From positions 2,775,501 through 2,839,500 of the forward strand of contig NC_016459.1 of the NCBI RefSeq assembly GCF_000226115.1: DNA of 64,000 nt, written 5' to 3'. A model generated the notes under the pieces. That model did not search any database and was not told where the DNA came from. It saw only the letters and a program-made list of their open reading frames with translations. Below are positions 1 through 10,832 of this stretch, one piece after another. The DNA comes from Thermothielavioides terrestris NRRL 8126 (taxonomy: Eukaryota > Ascomycota > Sordariomycetes > Sordariales > Chaetomiaceae). The first letter of the stretch is position 1. Each line of letters begins with the position of its first letter. The position numbers and the translations under genes were made by a program.

Positions 1-349
1 CGCGCGCGAGCGCCTCCAGCGCCTCGACCTGCTCCCACCGCGCGCGCGCCACGTCCTCGATGTCGAGCACCTGCACGACGACGTCGCGCGGCAGCCGCGC
101 CTCGCGCGCCCCCGCGTGCGTCCGCGCCAGGTCCGCCGGCAGCGCGTGCGCCGCCGCGTACCCCGCGTCCAGCAGGCCCGGCGCCGTCAGGTCGGACGCC
201 AGCAGCCGCGTGCGCGCCGTCGCCAGGAGCGAGGCCAGTGGTGGTGGTGGGTGGCGGGTGCTGTTGGTCAGGGCGCGCAGCCAGGGGAGGGAGGGGACGG
301 GCGTGGTGGTGCTGGAGAGCGAGGTTTGCAGTTGGGTGGCGAGGTCCAT
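1..349 (-). CDS. RMI1: RecQ-mediated genome instability protein 1 (Rmi1)-like, N-terminal part, cut by window edge
   Basis: The reading frame runs leftwards off the window, so only about 116 codons of the N terminus are present. The start chosen gives MDLATQLQTSLSS followed by a PxLPWL segment, a LLASDLT segment, and then VQVLDIEDVARARWEQVEA. That order (short helix, PPxWL, LLxxDL, then an OB-fold strand with a D(I/V)...W/Y.Q(V/I) pattern) matches the N-terminal region of Rmi1, the OB-fold partner of Top3 and a RecQ helicase in dissolving double Holliday junctions in the nucleus. The frame stays open upstream to another ATG at 550, which would add a Ser/Arg-rich extension. I prefer 349 because the family begins just before this helix. 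The gene is divergent from VPS51. The identification rests on a short motif pattern, so it is moderate. Confidence 0.5.
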   Translation of the reverse strand, partial: MDLATQLQTSLSSTTTPVPSLPWLRALTNSTRHPPPPLASLLATARTRLLASDLTAPGLLDAGYAAAHALPADLARTHAGAREARLPRDVVVQVLDIEDVARARWEQVEALEALAR

Positions 350-1013
350 GCTTTCTTGGGCGAGGGTGTTGACGGATGGAGGTGGAGGTTGTTGGGATGG
401 GTGCGAGGACAGGTTTGAGGGCGAATTGTTGTCGTTGGTGGTTAATGACTGTGGGTTGAGATTGGGAGAGGAGGTTGAAATTCTACTTTGGAATCTGGCT
501 TGGCTGAGTCGGCGGATGCTGGAGAAAAATGATGATCGAGCGCCATGCATGATCTGTTTGACAATTTCAGCGAAGAGGGTCGCTTGGCATCGGGAGAATA
601 TGACCGACCTTTTTGTGAGGAGGGAAGTGTATGAATGCCGACTTGAAAATGGCTGATAATTGGTGTTTCACCGCGATCGTGAACCTGGTCGAGTTGCCGA
701 AGTTTAGTGGGGCGAAGCGAGTCCCTGCAGCGCGGGGACCTTGCCGGGATAACTAGCGCGGTCCCACAGAGCCGGGAAGCTCCACCCGACCTTTGCGGCC
801 AAGCTCCGACTGTCAACTGTCAACCACATCCATCCACAGTACTTTGTACACTACACAGTAGCTCGACCAAACCAGCATTCAGCCTCATTTCCACGGAATC
901 CAGTGTCATCCTAGGCGGCATTCACACAGCTTTTGCATACCTTCTGCATCGACCTTTCGGAACCATCTGGCAACGCAATCCCCATTAATTTTCTACGAAA
1001 GAGCTCCCTCGCC
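350..1013. promoter_or_regulatory. Divergent intergenic region between the RMI1-like gene and VPS51
   Basis: About 660 bp separate the two start codons. The half nearest VPS51 (about 780-1010) is C/T-rich, as in many fungal 5' leaders. The half nearest RMI1 includes a possible alternative in-frame start at 550. I see no TATA box or obvious operator. Confidence 0.5.
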
Positions 1014-2102
1014 ATGTCCACGATCGCTTCGCCTCGCGACCCGTCCGGGGGAGGCTACCCGCGACGCGCCAACTCATCCATCGCCACGCCCACCTCCTCC
1101 TCCCGGCCGAGCCTCGACATGCCCGCCTCCGCCTCAGGCTCTCCCTCCACCGCCGCCGCCGTCCCGTCGCAATCCAAACGCGCCAACCGAGCCGCCCTGC
1201 GCGAGTACTACAACCTGCGCAGCCCCCCCACCTCCTCCGCCAGCAACAACAACAACAGCAACAACGGCAGACCGCTGCCCTCCCCACCAATCCTCTCCGT
1301 AACAGACCACTTCACCACCACCTCCACCAGCAACCCACCACCTTCTACATCAACAACAGCAACAGACCCGGCCCTGCCCGCGGAACTCGACACGCCGACG
1401 TTCCACGCGCCCTCGTACGTCGCGCAGCTGCTCGCGACCAGCAGCCTGGCCGAGCTGCTGCGCGCGTACGCGCGCGTGGCCGCCGAGATCCGCGCGCTCG
1501 ACGCCGAGCGCAAGGCGCTGGTGTACGACAACTACAGCAAGCTGATCGCGGCCACCGAGACGATCCGGCGCATGAGGGCGGCTGCGGCGGCTGCCGCGGG
1601 CCAGGGGCAGGGACTGGGACTGGGGGTGGGCCAGGGGCTAGGCCAGGGGGTGGCGGGCGCGGATGGGCCGCTCGTGGGGGTGAGCAGTGGTGGTGGTGCT
1701 GGTGGTGCAAGTGATGAAGGTGGCGGGGAGGGGAAGGCGTTGGGGGAGGTGGTGGAGGGGATTTGGAAGATGGCGGTGGGCGTGCGGGAGGAGCTGCGGG
1801 CGCGGTTGGAAGACAAGACGAAAGATGGGGGGGAGGGGGCGAAGGCGGCGGATGGGGAGAGGAGGGCGCGCACGAGGGCATTGGCGAGGGAGGTGGTGCG
1901 CGTGCCGGGGCGGCTGAGGGACTTGATGCAGGAAGGGAAGGAGGCGGAAGCCAGGCGCGAGTGGGAGATGCCGAGGCGGCTGTTGGAGCGGTGGCGGGAG
2001 CTGGGCGTGGGCGGGGAGGAGGTCGGCGCGTTGATTGAGGAAGGGGATGCGGCGTTGAGGGGCGCAGGGGAGAAGAGCGAGGCTGCTAGTACGGCGACGT
2101 GA
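1014..2102 (+). CDS. VPS51: Vps51, GARP tethering-complex subunit
   Basis: This is a single exon of 362 codons. Vps51 is the small subunit of the Golgi-associated retrograde protein complex, which tethers endosome-derived vesicles at the trans-Golgi by binding the SNARE Tlg1. The family signature is clear: AALREYYNLR at about residue 60, and the core at about 124-188 with LDTPTFHAPSYV, LAELLRAYARV, EIRALDAERKALVYDNYSKL and TETIRRM, typical of the Vps51/Vps67 domain. Between these lie a Ser/Pro/Asn-rich stretch and, after the core, a poly-Ala and Gly/Gln/Leu low-complexity insert. An acidic, coiled-coil-like C-terminal tail follows. The ATG at 1014 is used because the frame upstream (from 933) has no conserved sequence. 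The protein is longer than yeast Vps51 (164 aa), as is usual in filamentous fungi. Confidence 0.9.
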   Translation: MSTIASPRDPSGGGYPRRANSSIATPTSSSRPSLDMPASASGSPSTAAAVPSQSKRANRAALREYYNLRSPPTSSASNNNNSNNGRPLPSPPILSVTDHFTTTSTSNPPPSTSTTATDPALPAELDTPTFHAPSYVAQLLATSSLAELLRAYARVAAEIRALDAERKALVYDNYSKLIAATETIRRMRAAAAAAAGQGQGLGLGVGQGLGQGVAGADGPLVGVSSGGGAGGASDEGGGEGKALGEVVEGIWKMAVGVREELRARLEDKTKDGGEGAKAADGERRARTRALAREVVRVPGRLRDLMQEGKEAEARREWEMPRRLLERWRELGVGGEEVGALIEEGDAALRGAGEKSEAASTAT

Positions 2103-2564
2103 GAATCTAAACGAGGGCAAGTTGTTGTGTGGTTGATGATAGATGTTGACTGCCTCTTGAGGTGTGACGCAATGGGACACGCTTAAGGGGCAGTAGCTCG
2201 GGCCGGATGTCTCTGAGTCTCTTGAACGGATATCGGCTCATGGGCGCGCCTCAATCCACCCAGGCACAGGACCAAGTCACCAGCAGCGGATCAGTCAGCA
2301 AAAGGGCGGCCAGACCAGCCACTGGAGCGGCGGCGGAAAGCCTCAATGATATACGAGTTCCCCATGTCAGATTGTCGCCGCCTCCCCGATGTCGCCGTGT
2401 CACAGCAGGCATTGACCATGGTCGGTCAGTGGGTTAACGGGGTTCTTTTCAGGAGCTTGGCTATGCGGTTGGCAACGTTGTTGATCTCTCGCGCAGATCG
2501 CGATGCTGCGCTCCGTACAACATCACCATTTGCCGGCTTGTTTTAGTCCCACGCTATCCTTGAC
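2103..2564. other. Convergent 3' intergenic region
   Basis: About 460 bp lie between the stop codons of VPS51 and the NIF3-like gene. The region should hold both 3' UTRs. I see no open frame with coding character and no repeat. Confidence 0.5.
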
Positions 2565-3607
2565 CTACAGGGCCTCCCAAATCTCAAATGGGTCCCTGTC
2601 CTCCTCGCTGACCAGCACCTCGGCCGCCCTGTCCTCTTTCCTCAGCATCTCCTCTAGCTTCGGCCGCAGGACCTGCCGCAGGAATCCGCGCTCCGAGTTG
2701 CTGTGGAAGACGGTGAGCACGCACTTGCCCTGCATCACGAGGCGCAGCGCGTTGTGGTGGCTCATCTCGCCCGTGACGATGAGGTCCGCGTCCGTGTCCT
2801 TGAGCACGTCGTAGCCGGACCCGGCGCAGACGGCGACCGATCGGATCCGATTCGTCTCGCCTGCCGGGGGCTTCGGACGGGCTACCATGACGTGCTTCAT
2901 GCCCAACGCGTCGGCGTAGGCCTGCACAATGCGTCGCAGAACCGTCTCGGATTGCAGCTCGATAACCCGTCCGTAGCCGGCGTTCTCGAAACCTACCGGG
3001 ACGGGGCCTTTGACGGGCTGGGCGACCTTGCGTTCCCCGGACACGCCGAACTGGTCGAGGATGCTGGCAAGCCAGTCGTTCACGCCGCCGATGGCCGCAT
3101 CGGAGGCGGTGTGCGGGCTGTACACGGCGATGTTGTGCTGGGCCAGGCGCAGGACGATGCGCTGATGCGGGTCGTTGAGGCCGATGGACTTGATTCCTCG
3201 GAAGATGAAGGGGTCTGGACTGGTCAACGTGGTTACGACGGAGGGGGCAGGTCATGGTCAGCCCGTACGATAGCTCACAATGACGGAGACCTGCTTGCGG
3301 ATGGCCTCCTCGGCGACGCGGACGGTCAGGTCGTTGGTGAGCAGAACCCGCGGGGGAACGCCGCCCCTGGCAGGCTCGATGTTCTCCTGCAGCAAGCCCA
3401 CATTGTCCCAGGCGCGGTCAGCCAGCTCCTCGGGGTAGCTGTGCCGAGCCAATCAGTTAGCCTGTCTTTCATTTTATATTCCCGTTTTCGGGACACGCAA
3501 AATCAAGGAGATGTTCCTAAAATCCAGCTATCAAATAATGCTTACAGGGACCGCATGGCCTGCACAACCTGGCGGGTGAAGAGCGGGCTTTGGAGAGCGG
3601 GTTCCAT
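2565..3607 (-). CDS. NIF3: NIF3-like (NGG1-interacting factor 3 family) protein
   Basis: Three exons: 3607-3546, 3438-3269 and 3214-2565, with introns of 107 and 54 nt; the joined product is 293 aa. The spliced protein starts MEPALQSPLF and contains the NIF3 landmarks in order: LADRAWDNVGLL, SYHPFIFRG (rebuilt across intron 2, giving a metal-ligand His), SPHTASDAAIGGVNDWLA, SVAVCAGSGYDVL, and GEMSHHNAL near the C terminus. NIF3/DUF34 proteins are widespread, bind two metal ions through these His/Asp/Glu residues, and have no settled biochemical function. Yeast Nif3 is mitochondrial or cytosolic. All expected ligand-type residues are present. The gene is divergent from BOL2 across about 360 bp. 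Confidence 0.9.
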
Positions 3608-3971
3608 GCTGTAAGGCCGTGTGAGAACTGTTGGGCGGAAGGTGCGGGCGGCTGTGGCTGCAATTCGGGGAATCCGGATCCTCAGAAGGGCCGGATAAGC
3701 AATCATCTGGCAGTCTGGCAATCAACCAGGCAAGAGCCACTCGCCAGATACATGAGCAAGTGCTGGACCAGGCAAGGTGCTTGCAACCTCTCAAGGCATG
3801 GACAAACAGTTTCGTCCTTCGCTAAAACCAACATAACCCTAACCCTCATACATCAGTCGTTCCCCAGGGCCAAGCAAGGGTTTGGCGGGGCTGTTCTTCT
3901 GCTCCCGTTATCGGGCCCCCTGCCCATTGTGAACTCACCTCACACCTCGACCACTCCTCCTCTCACTGACG
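3608..3971. promoter_or_regulatory. Divergent promoter between NIF3-like gene and BOL2
   Basis: 364 bp separate the two ATGs, so both promoters and leaders must lie here. There is a short telomere-like CCCTAACCCT stretch at about 3836-3845. I see no TATA box. Confidence 0.45.
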
Positions 3972-4492
3972 ATGGCCCAAACATCGATCACAGAAGACTC
4001 AATAAGGGCTGCTCTCATAGAGCGGCTCAAGGCGACTCATGTCGAGGTGCAAGACATGTCTGGTACGCTCTCCCTCACTCCCCTGACGTCATACGTGAAG
4101 GCAGCAGCAAGCTGCCCCGCGATGGCGCTATTTGGTCCTTCCCACTGCCGTCTTCCTCAACACAGAGAAACTAAAAACGAAGGGGGGGAAAAAAAAATCA
4201 AATGAAATGAAATAAGAAAAACTAACATGCCACGACTTTGAACCACACAGGCGGCTGCGGCCAGTCATTCACCTCGCTGGTCGTCTCGCCCGAGTTCGCG
4301 GGCAAGAACTCGCTCAAGAGGCACCGGCTGGTGAACGCGGCGCTCAAGGACGAGATCGCGCAGATCCACGCGTGGAGCGCAAAGTGCCAGACTCCCGAGG
4401 AGTACGACAGGGAGATGGCGGCGACGGGCGGCCAGGACAGGCCTCCGCTGGACGGCACCGAGGGCGGGAAGGTGACGGGCATGAGCGAGTGA
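3972..4492 (+). CDS. BOL2: BolA-like protein Bol2/Fra2 type
   Basis: Two exons, 3972-4062 and 4251-4492, with a 188-nt intron; 110 aa. The product reads IRAALIERLKATHVEVQDMS, then GGCGQSFTSLVVSPEF, GKNSLKRHRLVNAALKDEI and IHAW, the BolA fold with the invariant [Fe-S]-ligand residues of the BOLA2 group (Cys33 in GGCG and His55 in RHR). In yeast, Fra2/Bol2 pairs with a monothiol glutaredoxin (Grx3/4) in the cytosol to carry an iron-sulfur cluster and signal iron status to regulators. The intron interrupts the GG codon just before the Cys. The C-terminal extension after IHAW is longer than in yeast and rich in charged residues and Gly. The start has no in-frame competitor nearby. Confidence 0.92.
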
Positions 4493-5068
4493 GCGGTTGA
4501 CATCGGCACGAGCGAGGGCTGCCAGATGGCTAGGTAGATAGGCCGTCTTGCTTCGTATTTATTTGGGATGTCATGAATAGATGGAAACACAGCTATGCCC
4601 CAAGATCAAGCTCGTACATGTCCGCCTTCAAAAAAAAAAAAAAAAAAAAAAGAAAAAGAAAAAGAAAAAGAAAAAAGAAAAAAAGAAAAGAAAAGAAAAG
4701 AAAAAAAAGAAAAAAGGAAAAAAAAGAAGAAGAAGAAGGAAGGAAAAAAGAAGGATTAGTTGTGCGAGGTCGGCAAGGGTTGTCACACTGTTTCCTCACC
4801 GGGTGCTATGGTGTTTGTCGAAGGGCCGAATCCAATGACGCTGACTTGTTACGACGGTTTGTTTACCAGGTAGCAACTGCTCATTCCATCCCAATGCTTG
4901 ACACTCGAGAATGTAGTTGGCCGTGGCATCCCAACAGGGGTACATTCTGTGGCGCTTGTGCAAGGCTTCCGCAACCGCCCAACAGCAGGCCACCAGCGAC
5001 ATTCTTACCTGTACCCTAGGTCATGCCGAACGACGCACATACAACGGAGTAGTCAATGGTATTTGCGG
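4493..5068. other. Intergenic region between BOL2 and the kinase gene
   Basis: This holds the BOL2 3' end, a 126-bp pure purine tract (4630-4755) and the presumed promoter and leader of the kinase gene. There are short open frames but none with coding character. Confidence 0.5.
4630..4755 (+). repeat. 126-bp homopurine (A/G) tract
   Basis: Every base on the plus strand is A or G: about 20 A's, then A5G, A4G, AAG and finally AAGG-like units. It lies about 140 bp downstream of the BOL2 stop. Such tracts can adopt triplex DNA and are prone to length change; the exact length in an assembly is uncertain. Confidence 0.9.
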
Positions 5069-6611
5069 ATGGCGGCTCTCCTCAAATGGGCAAGAAATCT
5101 GACACGACCGCCATTAAGACCCCTCCGGTTTCCGTCAGCGGGCTTCGAGCTCGTCCCAACGGACCACATCCTGGAGGAAGAGCAGTTCGATGAGTTCAAA
5201 GCGGGACAATACTTCCCGGTGAGAATCGGGGATGTATACGACTCCAAGTACCAGGTGCTGGGCAAGCTGGGGTTTGGCACCACATCTACCGTGTGGCTCG
5301 CCCGCAACCTGCAGTACGTAGTTCCGTCTCCGTATCCCCCCCCCCCCCCTCGCCTGGCGAACTAACCCTGTTTCCTCTGGACAACGCAGAGACCACGGGC
5401 ATGTAGCGCTCAAGGTCTACACGCGAGACGCTCCCCATTCTCGAGAAGTCGAGACCTACCGCTCCGTCAGCCGCGCCAACCCGTCACACCCAGGCTTCCG
5501 CCACGTGCGGAAGGCCCTGGGCAGCTTCGTGCTCCATTACCCCCGAGGCGACCACACCTGTCTTGTCCTAGAGCCGCTGTGGGACAGCTGGAAGGACCTC
5601 GCCCGGCGAAACCCAGCCAACCGGTTCACCGAACCGCTGCTGAAGGCCGGCTTACGGGAGGTGTTCCTCGCGCTCGACTACCTTCACACGGAGTGCAGGT
5701 TCGTCCACACCGGCAAGTACACGTCACTTTCATGGGCGGCATGATTGCTCTGTCTTCTACCCCCCCGGAAGTTAACAAGTGTGCCACAGACATCAAAGCC
5801 GACAACATCCTCCAAGAGATCAGGGACAAGGGCATCCTCCATGCCTTCACCCAGGCCGAGCTGGAACAGCCAAGCCCTCGCAAATTTGTAGATGGCAGGC
5901 CGATTTACCTGTCTCGGCGGTTCAACCTACCCAAGAAGTTCGGTGAAGTCGTACTGAGCGACTTCGGCGCGGCGGTTCGCGGCGACCAGAAGCGGAACCA
6001 CGACGCGCAGCCGAACGTCTACCACTCGCCGGAGGTGATGCTGAAGGTGGACTGGAGCTACCCAGTGGATATCTGGAACATTGGGGTCATGGTTCGTCCG
6101 TTCGCTTTACCATCCTCAGCATTCTAAGTGCCGTGACCGGGGGCAAGTCCGCTAACCCGCGCCGCCCTGCCCTGCATCAGATCTGGGACGTCTTCGAAGG
6201 GCGACACCTCTTCTACGGCGACGACCCGAACGGCAAGGGGTACTCCACCCGCGCCCACCTCGCCGAGGTGATCGGGATGCTTGGGCCCCCTCCAATAGAC
6301 CTGCTCCAGCGAGGCGTGAGAAGCAAGGAATTCTTCACCGAAGACGGTAATACTACTACTTCCATGCCAAGCCACCTTTCGTCTGCGGTGCCGCCCTGCG
6401 ACTAACTAACTGGCGATCCCTTCCCGCAGGACAATGGACGGCGGACATTCCCATTCCGGAAAACACCAGCCTTGAGGCGGCCGAGGCGCACCTGGAGGGC
6501 GAGAACAAGGCCGCGTTCCTCTCGTTCGTGAGGGGAATGCTCCAGTGGCGGCTGGAAGATAGGAAGACGGCGAAGGAACTGCTCCAGGATCCGTGGCTCA
6601 ATAGCAAGTGA
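5069..6611 (+). CDS. SRPK-like serine/threonine protein kinase
   Basis: Five exons: 5069-5313, 5390-5712, 5790-6091, 6181-6346 and 6430-6611; 405 aa. The kinase landmarks are intact: glycine loop LGKLGFGTTSTVW (about residues 64-76), Lys90 in VALKVY, catalytic loop HTDIKADN (188-195), metal-binding DFG (247-249, SDFGAA), HSPEVML in the activation/P+1 region, and DIWNIGVMIWDVFEG. The HTDIK loop in place of HRDLK, plus the absence of the long SRPK spacer, is typical of the large fungal family of SRPK-like kinases near the SR-protein kinases; substrates of this subfamily are mostly unknown. Intron 2 has a GC donor (5713, GCAAGT) and an AG acceptor; only this splice restores the catalytic Asp190. 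The start is the first ATG before the conserved FELVPTDHILEEEQF block. Confidence 0.85.
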
Positions 6612-6940
6612 GGGAACGAGTTGGGACCAGCCATGGGGAGGCGGTCGGAACTTCCACATCAATGGCCGGTGCTGGCCTTCGTTGGAAAAACCAGTGGGCA
6701 CGCAACAACAAGTCCCCAGCACCGCTGACCGGGACGTGGCACGGTAGTCGACAGAACGAGGCGTCGTCTGAGCGCGGATGTATCCCATCTAGGCACTGCA
6801 ACTCATATAACTACATAATTTATAACATCCACACCTAGCCCCGCAAACCGCAGCCAAACCAAGCCCTTTGATATCCGTCTCCAGTGATATATACCCCCTA
6901 AGCCGGTAAACACCCCCCTACCCTCCGCAAGCCCCATGGA
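6612..6940. other. Convergent 3' intergenic region
   Basis: 329 bp lie between the kinase and CFT2 stop codons. The part near CFT2 is A/T-rich (6800-6900), as expected for 3' UTR and polyadenylation signals. Nothing else is seen. Confidence 0.5.
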
Positions 6941-9900
6941 TTACGCACCAGCAACAACAGCCAGCCCCTCATATATCTTCCGGCGCACCTCATAAAAAGT
7001 CGCCATCATACCGCCCCTACCCGCCCCACTCATACGTCCACCAGCACCACCACCTGGACCACCAGCAGCAACAGCGTCCAGCGCGGCGAACGGCAGCGCA
7101 ACGCTCTCGATCTCGACGCGCCCCGCCGCCGTCTTGCGCACCGCCACGGTGCCGTCGATCAGCAGCGTGCCCTCGCCGCGGAACTCGGCCGTGTGGCCGG
7201 CGCCGAGCATCGCGCGGCGCAGGTCGGCCAGCCGCAGGTCGCCGACGTGCAGCGGCCGGGCGGCGGAGCGGACGGCGGAGGCGAGCGTCGGCGGGACGAC
7301 GTCGAGTGTGGGTAGTGCTGGTGTTGGTGGTTTGGTATTGTTGTTCGTTGTTGTTGTGGCGGAGGTCGTGCTGGTGGCGGTGCCGTCAGGCTCGGCGGCG
7401 GCCGGCGGGGCGGTGCTGGTGGTGCCGTCCTCGAGTTTCTGGCGCTTGTTCGCGGTGTCGCCGTCGCCGGCTTCCGGGGCGTCGGCCGATTGGAGGGCAA
7501 TTTCTCCCCCGGGCAGGAGCAGGCCGGTGACTGTGACGATGCCCAGGCCGCGCACGTTCTGCCACTTGAGCCGCTTGACGAAGGGGTCGGCGAGCCTGAC
7601 GACCCAGGCGTTGGTGTCGACCGAGGCGTCGACCGCGGCGCCGACGGCGGGCGTGAACACATCGACCGAGCTCTGTGACGACTCGGACGTGAGCTGCGCG
7701 CCGAGTAGTTTCTTGCAGTCCGCGGCTAGCGCCAGGGTCTCGTCCTCGGCACCGGCCACGAGAATCAGCTTGCGCGGCTGAATCAGGGGGATCAGCATGT
7801 GCAGACTGCGCTTGTCGTGGAGGCCGCTGAAGTCGACAAAGGCGATGCGCAGGTTGACCGAGACGGTCTGCGAGGTAACCACGAGCTTGGCTGGGCCGAT
7901 CACGGCTTCCTCTTCGTCTTCGAGCTGGTCGAGTTCATCACCGCCTTGGCCGTCAGAGAGCGAGGCAGCCTCGGCCTCGTCCGAAAGCGCACGCTTGAGC
8001 TGCGGGCGTTTGTTGGGTCCCGAGGCACCCTTGGCCGCGCCACCAACGTCGTCAAACCGGCGCTTCTTGCCCAGGCCTTGTTCTTGCCTGTTCCCATCCT
8101 GCGCCTCCTCTTGGCCGTCGGCGTCTGCCCGCTCTTCGGCGCGGAGGTACTCCTCAGGCCGGATGAGCTCGCCAAATTCGTCGTTCCGTTTCCGTCGTAT
8201 CACCGTCGGGAACATACGTTCTCTGCCCTTCTTGCCCCTGACATCGAAATCGTACACGCCCCTCTTCTTGAGCAGGATGGTAATGCCCAGGTCCTCGTCC
8301 TTGAGGACCACCTTTTTGCGGCTGGCCTGGCCTATTGTTGTAGACACGTTCAGCGCCTTGCCTTGCCGTTCCGTCTCGGACTCCTCCGATTCGGTTGTCG
8401 TTTCCGAGGCATCGTCCACAACCTCGGCCGACGATTCCAGCGCGGCAGCTCCACTACTTTGCAGAGTCGCTTGAAGCTGCCGCTGTGTCGCGAGCCACTG
8501 CTGGTAGAGTCCTAATTCGTCGCCCTCCAGTGCCTGCCGCGTGGTCTCCGTCAACTCCAACTCACGCCCGCCCCCGTATACCTGCTCAAAGGTGTCGCCG
8601 CTGCTCGTTTGCTCGACAGCAACGCCATCTTTCCGCTCCTTCCACCACTCCCACAGTGTCCTCGCGATTGACGTCCTGCCATGGCTGAGGTTCGGCTTCT
8701 CCGTGAGCACAACGAGATTCCTTGCGTCCCCGGCGATCGCTTTCAGCACCTCCTTGGAGAAGCCCCATTCTAAGCTGGCATCTGTAGCAAGGATGACTTT
8801 GCCCTTTGGCTCGGAATCGCCTGCCTCCTGTTGCAAGATCCGTTCGACTTGCGCTTTGCGCTCCAGTAGCCTCAGGTACTTGAAGTCGAAGGGGCCAGCG
8901 TCTCGGCCTTTGCCTCCGCCGGCGCCGCTGTTCGCCCCCCTGGTACCGCCGGCCACCGCCTCAAACTCCCGCACGATACTGTCGTCCATCCACTCCAGCA
9001 TGCTCCTTGCGTTGCGCATGGTGCTGCCGATGCTGCGACCCGCCAGATAGACCTTGGTCGACTTGAAAACATCGTTGTCCTTGGCGACCTCGGCCCGCCA
9101 GGCATGCTCCAGGAGGTAGGCGAGTTCCAGTACTCGTGCGCTCGAATCTACCGGAATAAGGACGGTCCCGCCGCGGGCGATGCAAAGCTTAATCGACTCC
9201 AGCAGCTGCTCATCACGTCGCCCGCGTGCGATTGCCGTCTCGGGCGTCCTGCTGCTGCATACCAGGGCGGTCGGCTTGCGGAGTTGTTCGATGACCTCGG
9301 CACCGCCTGCGCCTCCTAGCCCTCCTCCCAGCCAGGCGGCGCCGGAGAAGACGTTCTCACGGGCCTGGTTCCAGTCGACGGCGTACACAATGGACTCGAG
9401 GCCGTGCTGGATGTGCCAGATCGTCCCGCCAAGCGTATGCCCCGAGTTGTATGCTGTGATTGTCAGACCATTTAGCGGGGGAGAGAAGGGCGACGGGAGC
9501 GGTTGGTGGGGCTGCGAGTATTTGAGCGGCTGGATCAGGGAGAAGTAGCGCGCGATCTCTTCGGGGGTCGGCGGCTGGAGCAGAAGGTTATGGTCTGCGG
9601 ATGACGTCTGCGCGTACGAGTACGCGACCTCGGCGAGCGAAGTCGGGGATATGGTGGTCGCGGCGACCGGGGTCGAGGCGTAGAGATCCTGGGTCAGGGT
9701 GCGGCCGAGGTCGATGACGGGCCGCGTCGCGTAGACGGGGATGCGCGTGAATAGGGGGAAGTGTTTGCAGCAGTGCGCATATGCGCCGAGGTGGTCTACG
9801 GTCGCATGGGTCAAGAGGATCAAGGACAAGGTGGGAATGTGTCTAATCAGCCGGGGTTAGCAGCCAGTTCTTCTTCTTCCTCGTCTCTGCTGGGCGCCAA

Positions 9901-10070
9901 GTTGATGCGATGTGGCAAGCGTACTTTTCCAATTCGCGGAGCCTTTCGGCATCGAACGACTCGTCCCAGCCAACGTCCACCAGCACCTTGACGCCGCCAT
10001 CGAGTTCTAAGAGCGATTGCGACGCCGTCGATTCGGAGAGAGCGCCCTGCAGCGGGGTGAAGCTGAACAT
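6941..10070 (-). CDS. CFT2: Cft2 (CPSF100), cleavage and polyadenylation factor subunit
   Basis: Two exons, 10070-9925 and 9842-6941, with an 82-nt intron that has a CTGAT branch-like site; 1015 aa. The start MFSFTPLQGALSESTASQSL and LLELDGGVKVLVDVGWDE match the opening of CPSF100. After the splice, LLTHATVDHLGAYAHCCKH is the degenerate metallo-beta-lactamase motif expected of this inactive paralogue of the endonuclease CPSF73/Ysh1 (HxHxDH is not preserved). A beta-CASP region follows (VYAVDWNQARENVFSG, ALVCSSRTPETAIARGRRDEQ as two separate blocks). Then come an acidic/Glu-rich linker, the conserved block FPTVIRRKRNDEFGELIRPE, and a C-terminal domain (KLILVAGAEDETLALAADC). A Thr/Asn-rich insert near the C terminus is low complexity. 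The protein works in nuclear mRNA 3'-end processing as a partner of Ysh1. It is divergent from SEC24. Confidence 0.93.
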
Positions 10071-10832
10071 GGCTGCTGCGTCGCTGTGTGTTCGGTGTCG
10101 CTACCGGAGCTGAGGCATGGTCCAGGTTTGGTTTTGTTTGTGGCTTCTTTCTATCCTTTTTCTTTCCTCTCTTCCTTTGAATGGCTGGCTGGCGAGAGGA
10201 ACTCGACGTCACCGATGGTCGCTGTCGGGGTGGGATGTTGATGTTGACAAGAATATGCAGATCTGCATAGTGTATCTGGACGAATTCCAGATCAGCGCGG
10301 CACGGCACCACTGAATGGGGCTGGGCTGGATCCATGGATTGGTTCCATTGTCGCGTCAAGTGGCACCGGCACGCGACGGCCGGCAGAAAGAACGGGCCTG
10401 CTCTCTTCGGAAGGCGGTAGCCAGCGGCAGGCCGGCCGCCAGCTCCCGCTTGGCTCAATTGGCCCCAGGAACAGTCCGGGACCCCTGCTCAAGGCGCGAC
10501 GAAAAAGGACAGCTTGGAGCTCGGCGGTCCCGCACCGCAACATGCAAGTGGGACGCTGCGGACAACACCCAAGAGAGCCAAAAGACATCGATTCGTCTCG
10601 GTTCGGGCCACCTTGCGCAAATACACCAATAGTGTACTGTACATCCGCACGCGGACGCGGGGCACTGTCAATTCCCGACCTCGTTCGATTATGAGGCTGG
10701 CCGACGTGAACGTCAACGTCTTGTGCGAAAGCGGCCCCCGGTGACAATCCTGAGACGCAGCGACGCAGCGACGCAGCGACGCAGAGAAGTGTCTCCATCG
10801 GGAGTTGATGCGCGTTGTTGCCACCGACTGCG
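10071..10832. promoter_or_regulatory. Divergent promoter region between CFT2 and SEC24
   Basis: 762 bp separate the two start codons. It contains a short tandem repeat (10754-10784) only about 50 bp before the SEC24 ATG, where the 5' leader should be. No open frame here looks coding. Confidence 0.55.
10754..10784 (+). repeat. 8-bp tandem repeat (CGACGCAG), about four copies
   Basis: The unit CGACGCAG is repeated without a mismatch; the first copy lacks its initial C. It sits in the presumed SEC24 leader or core promoter. Confidence 0.9.
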
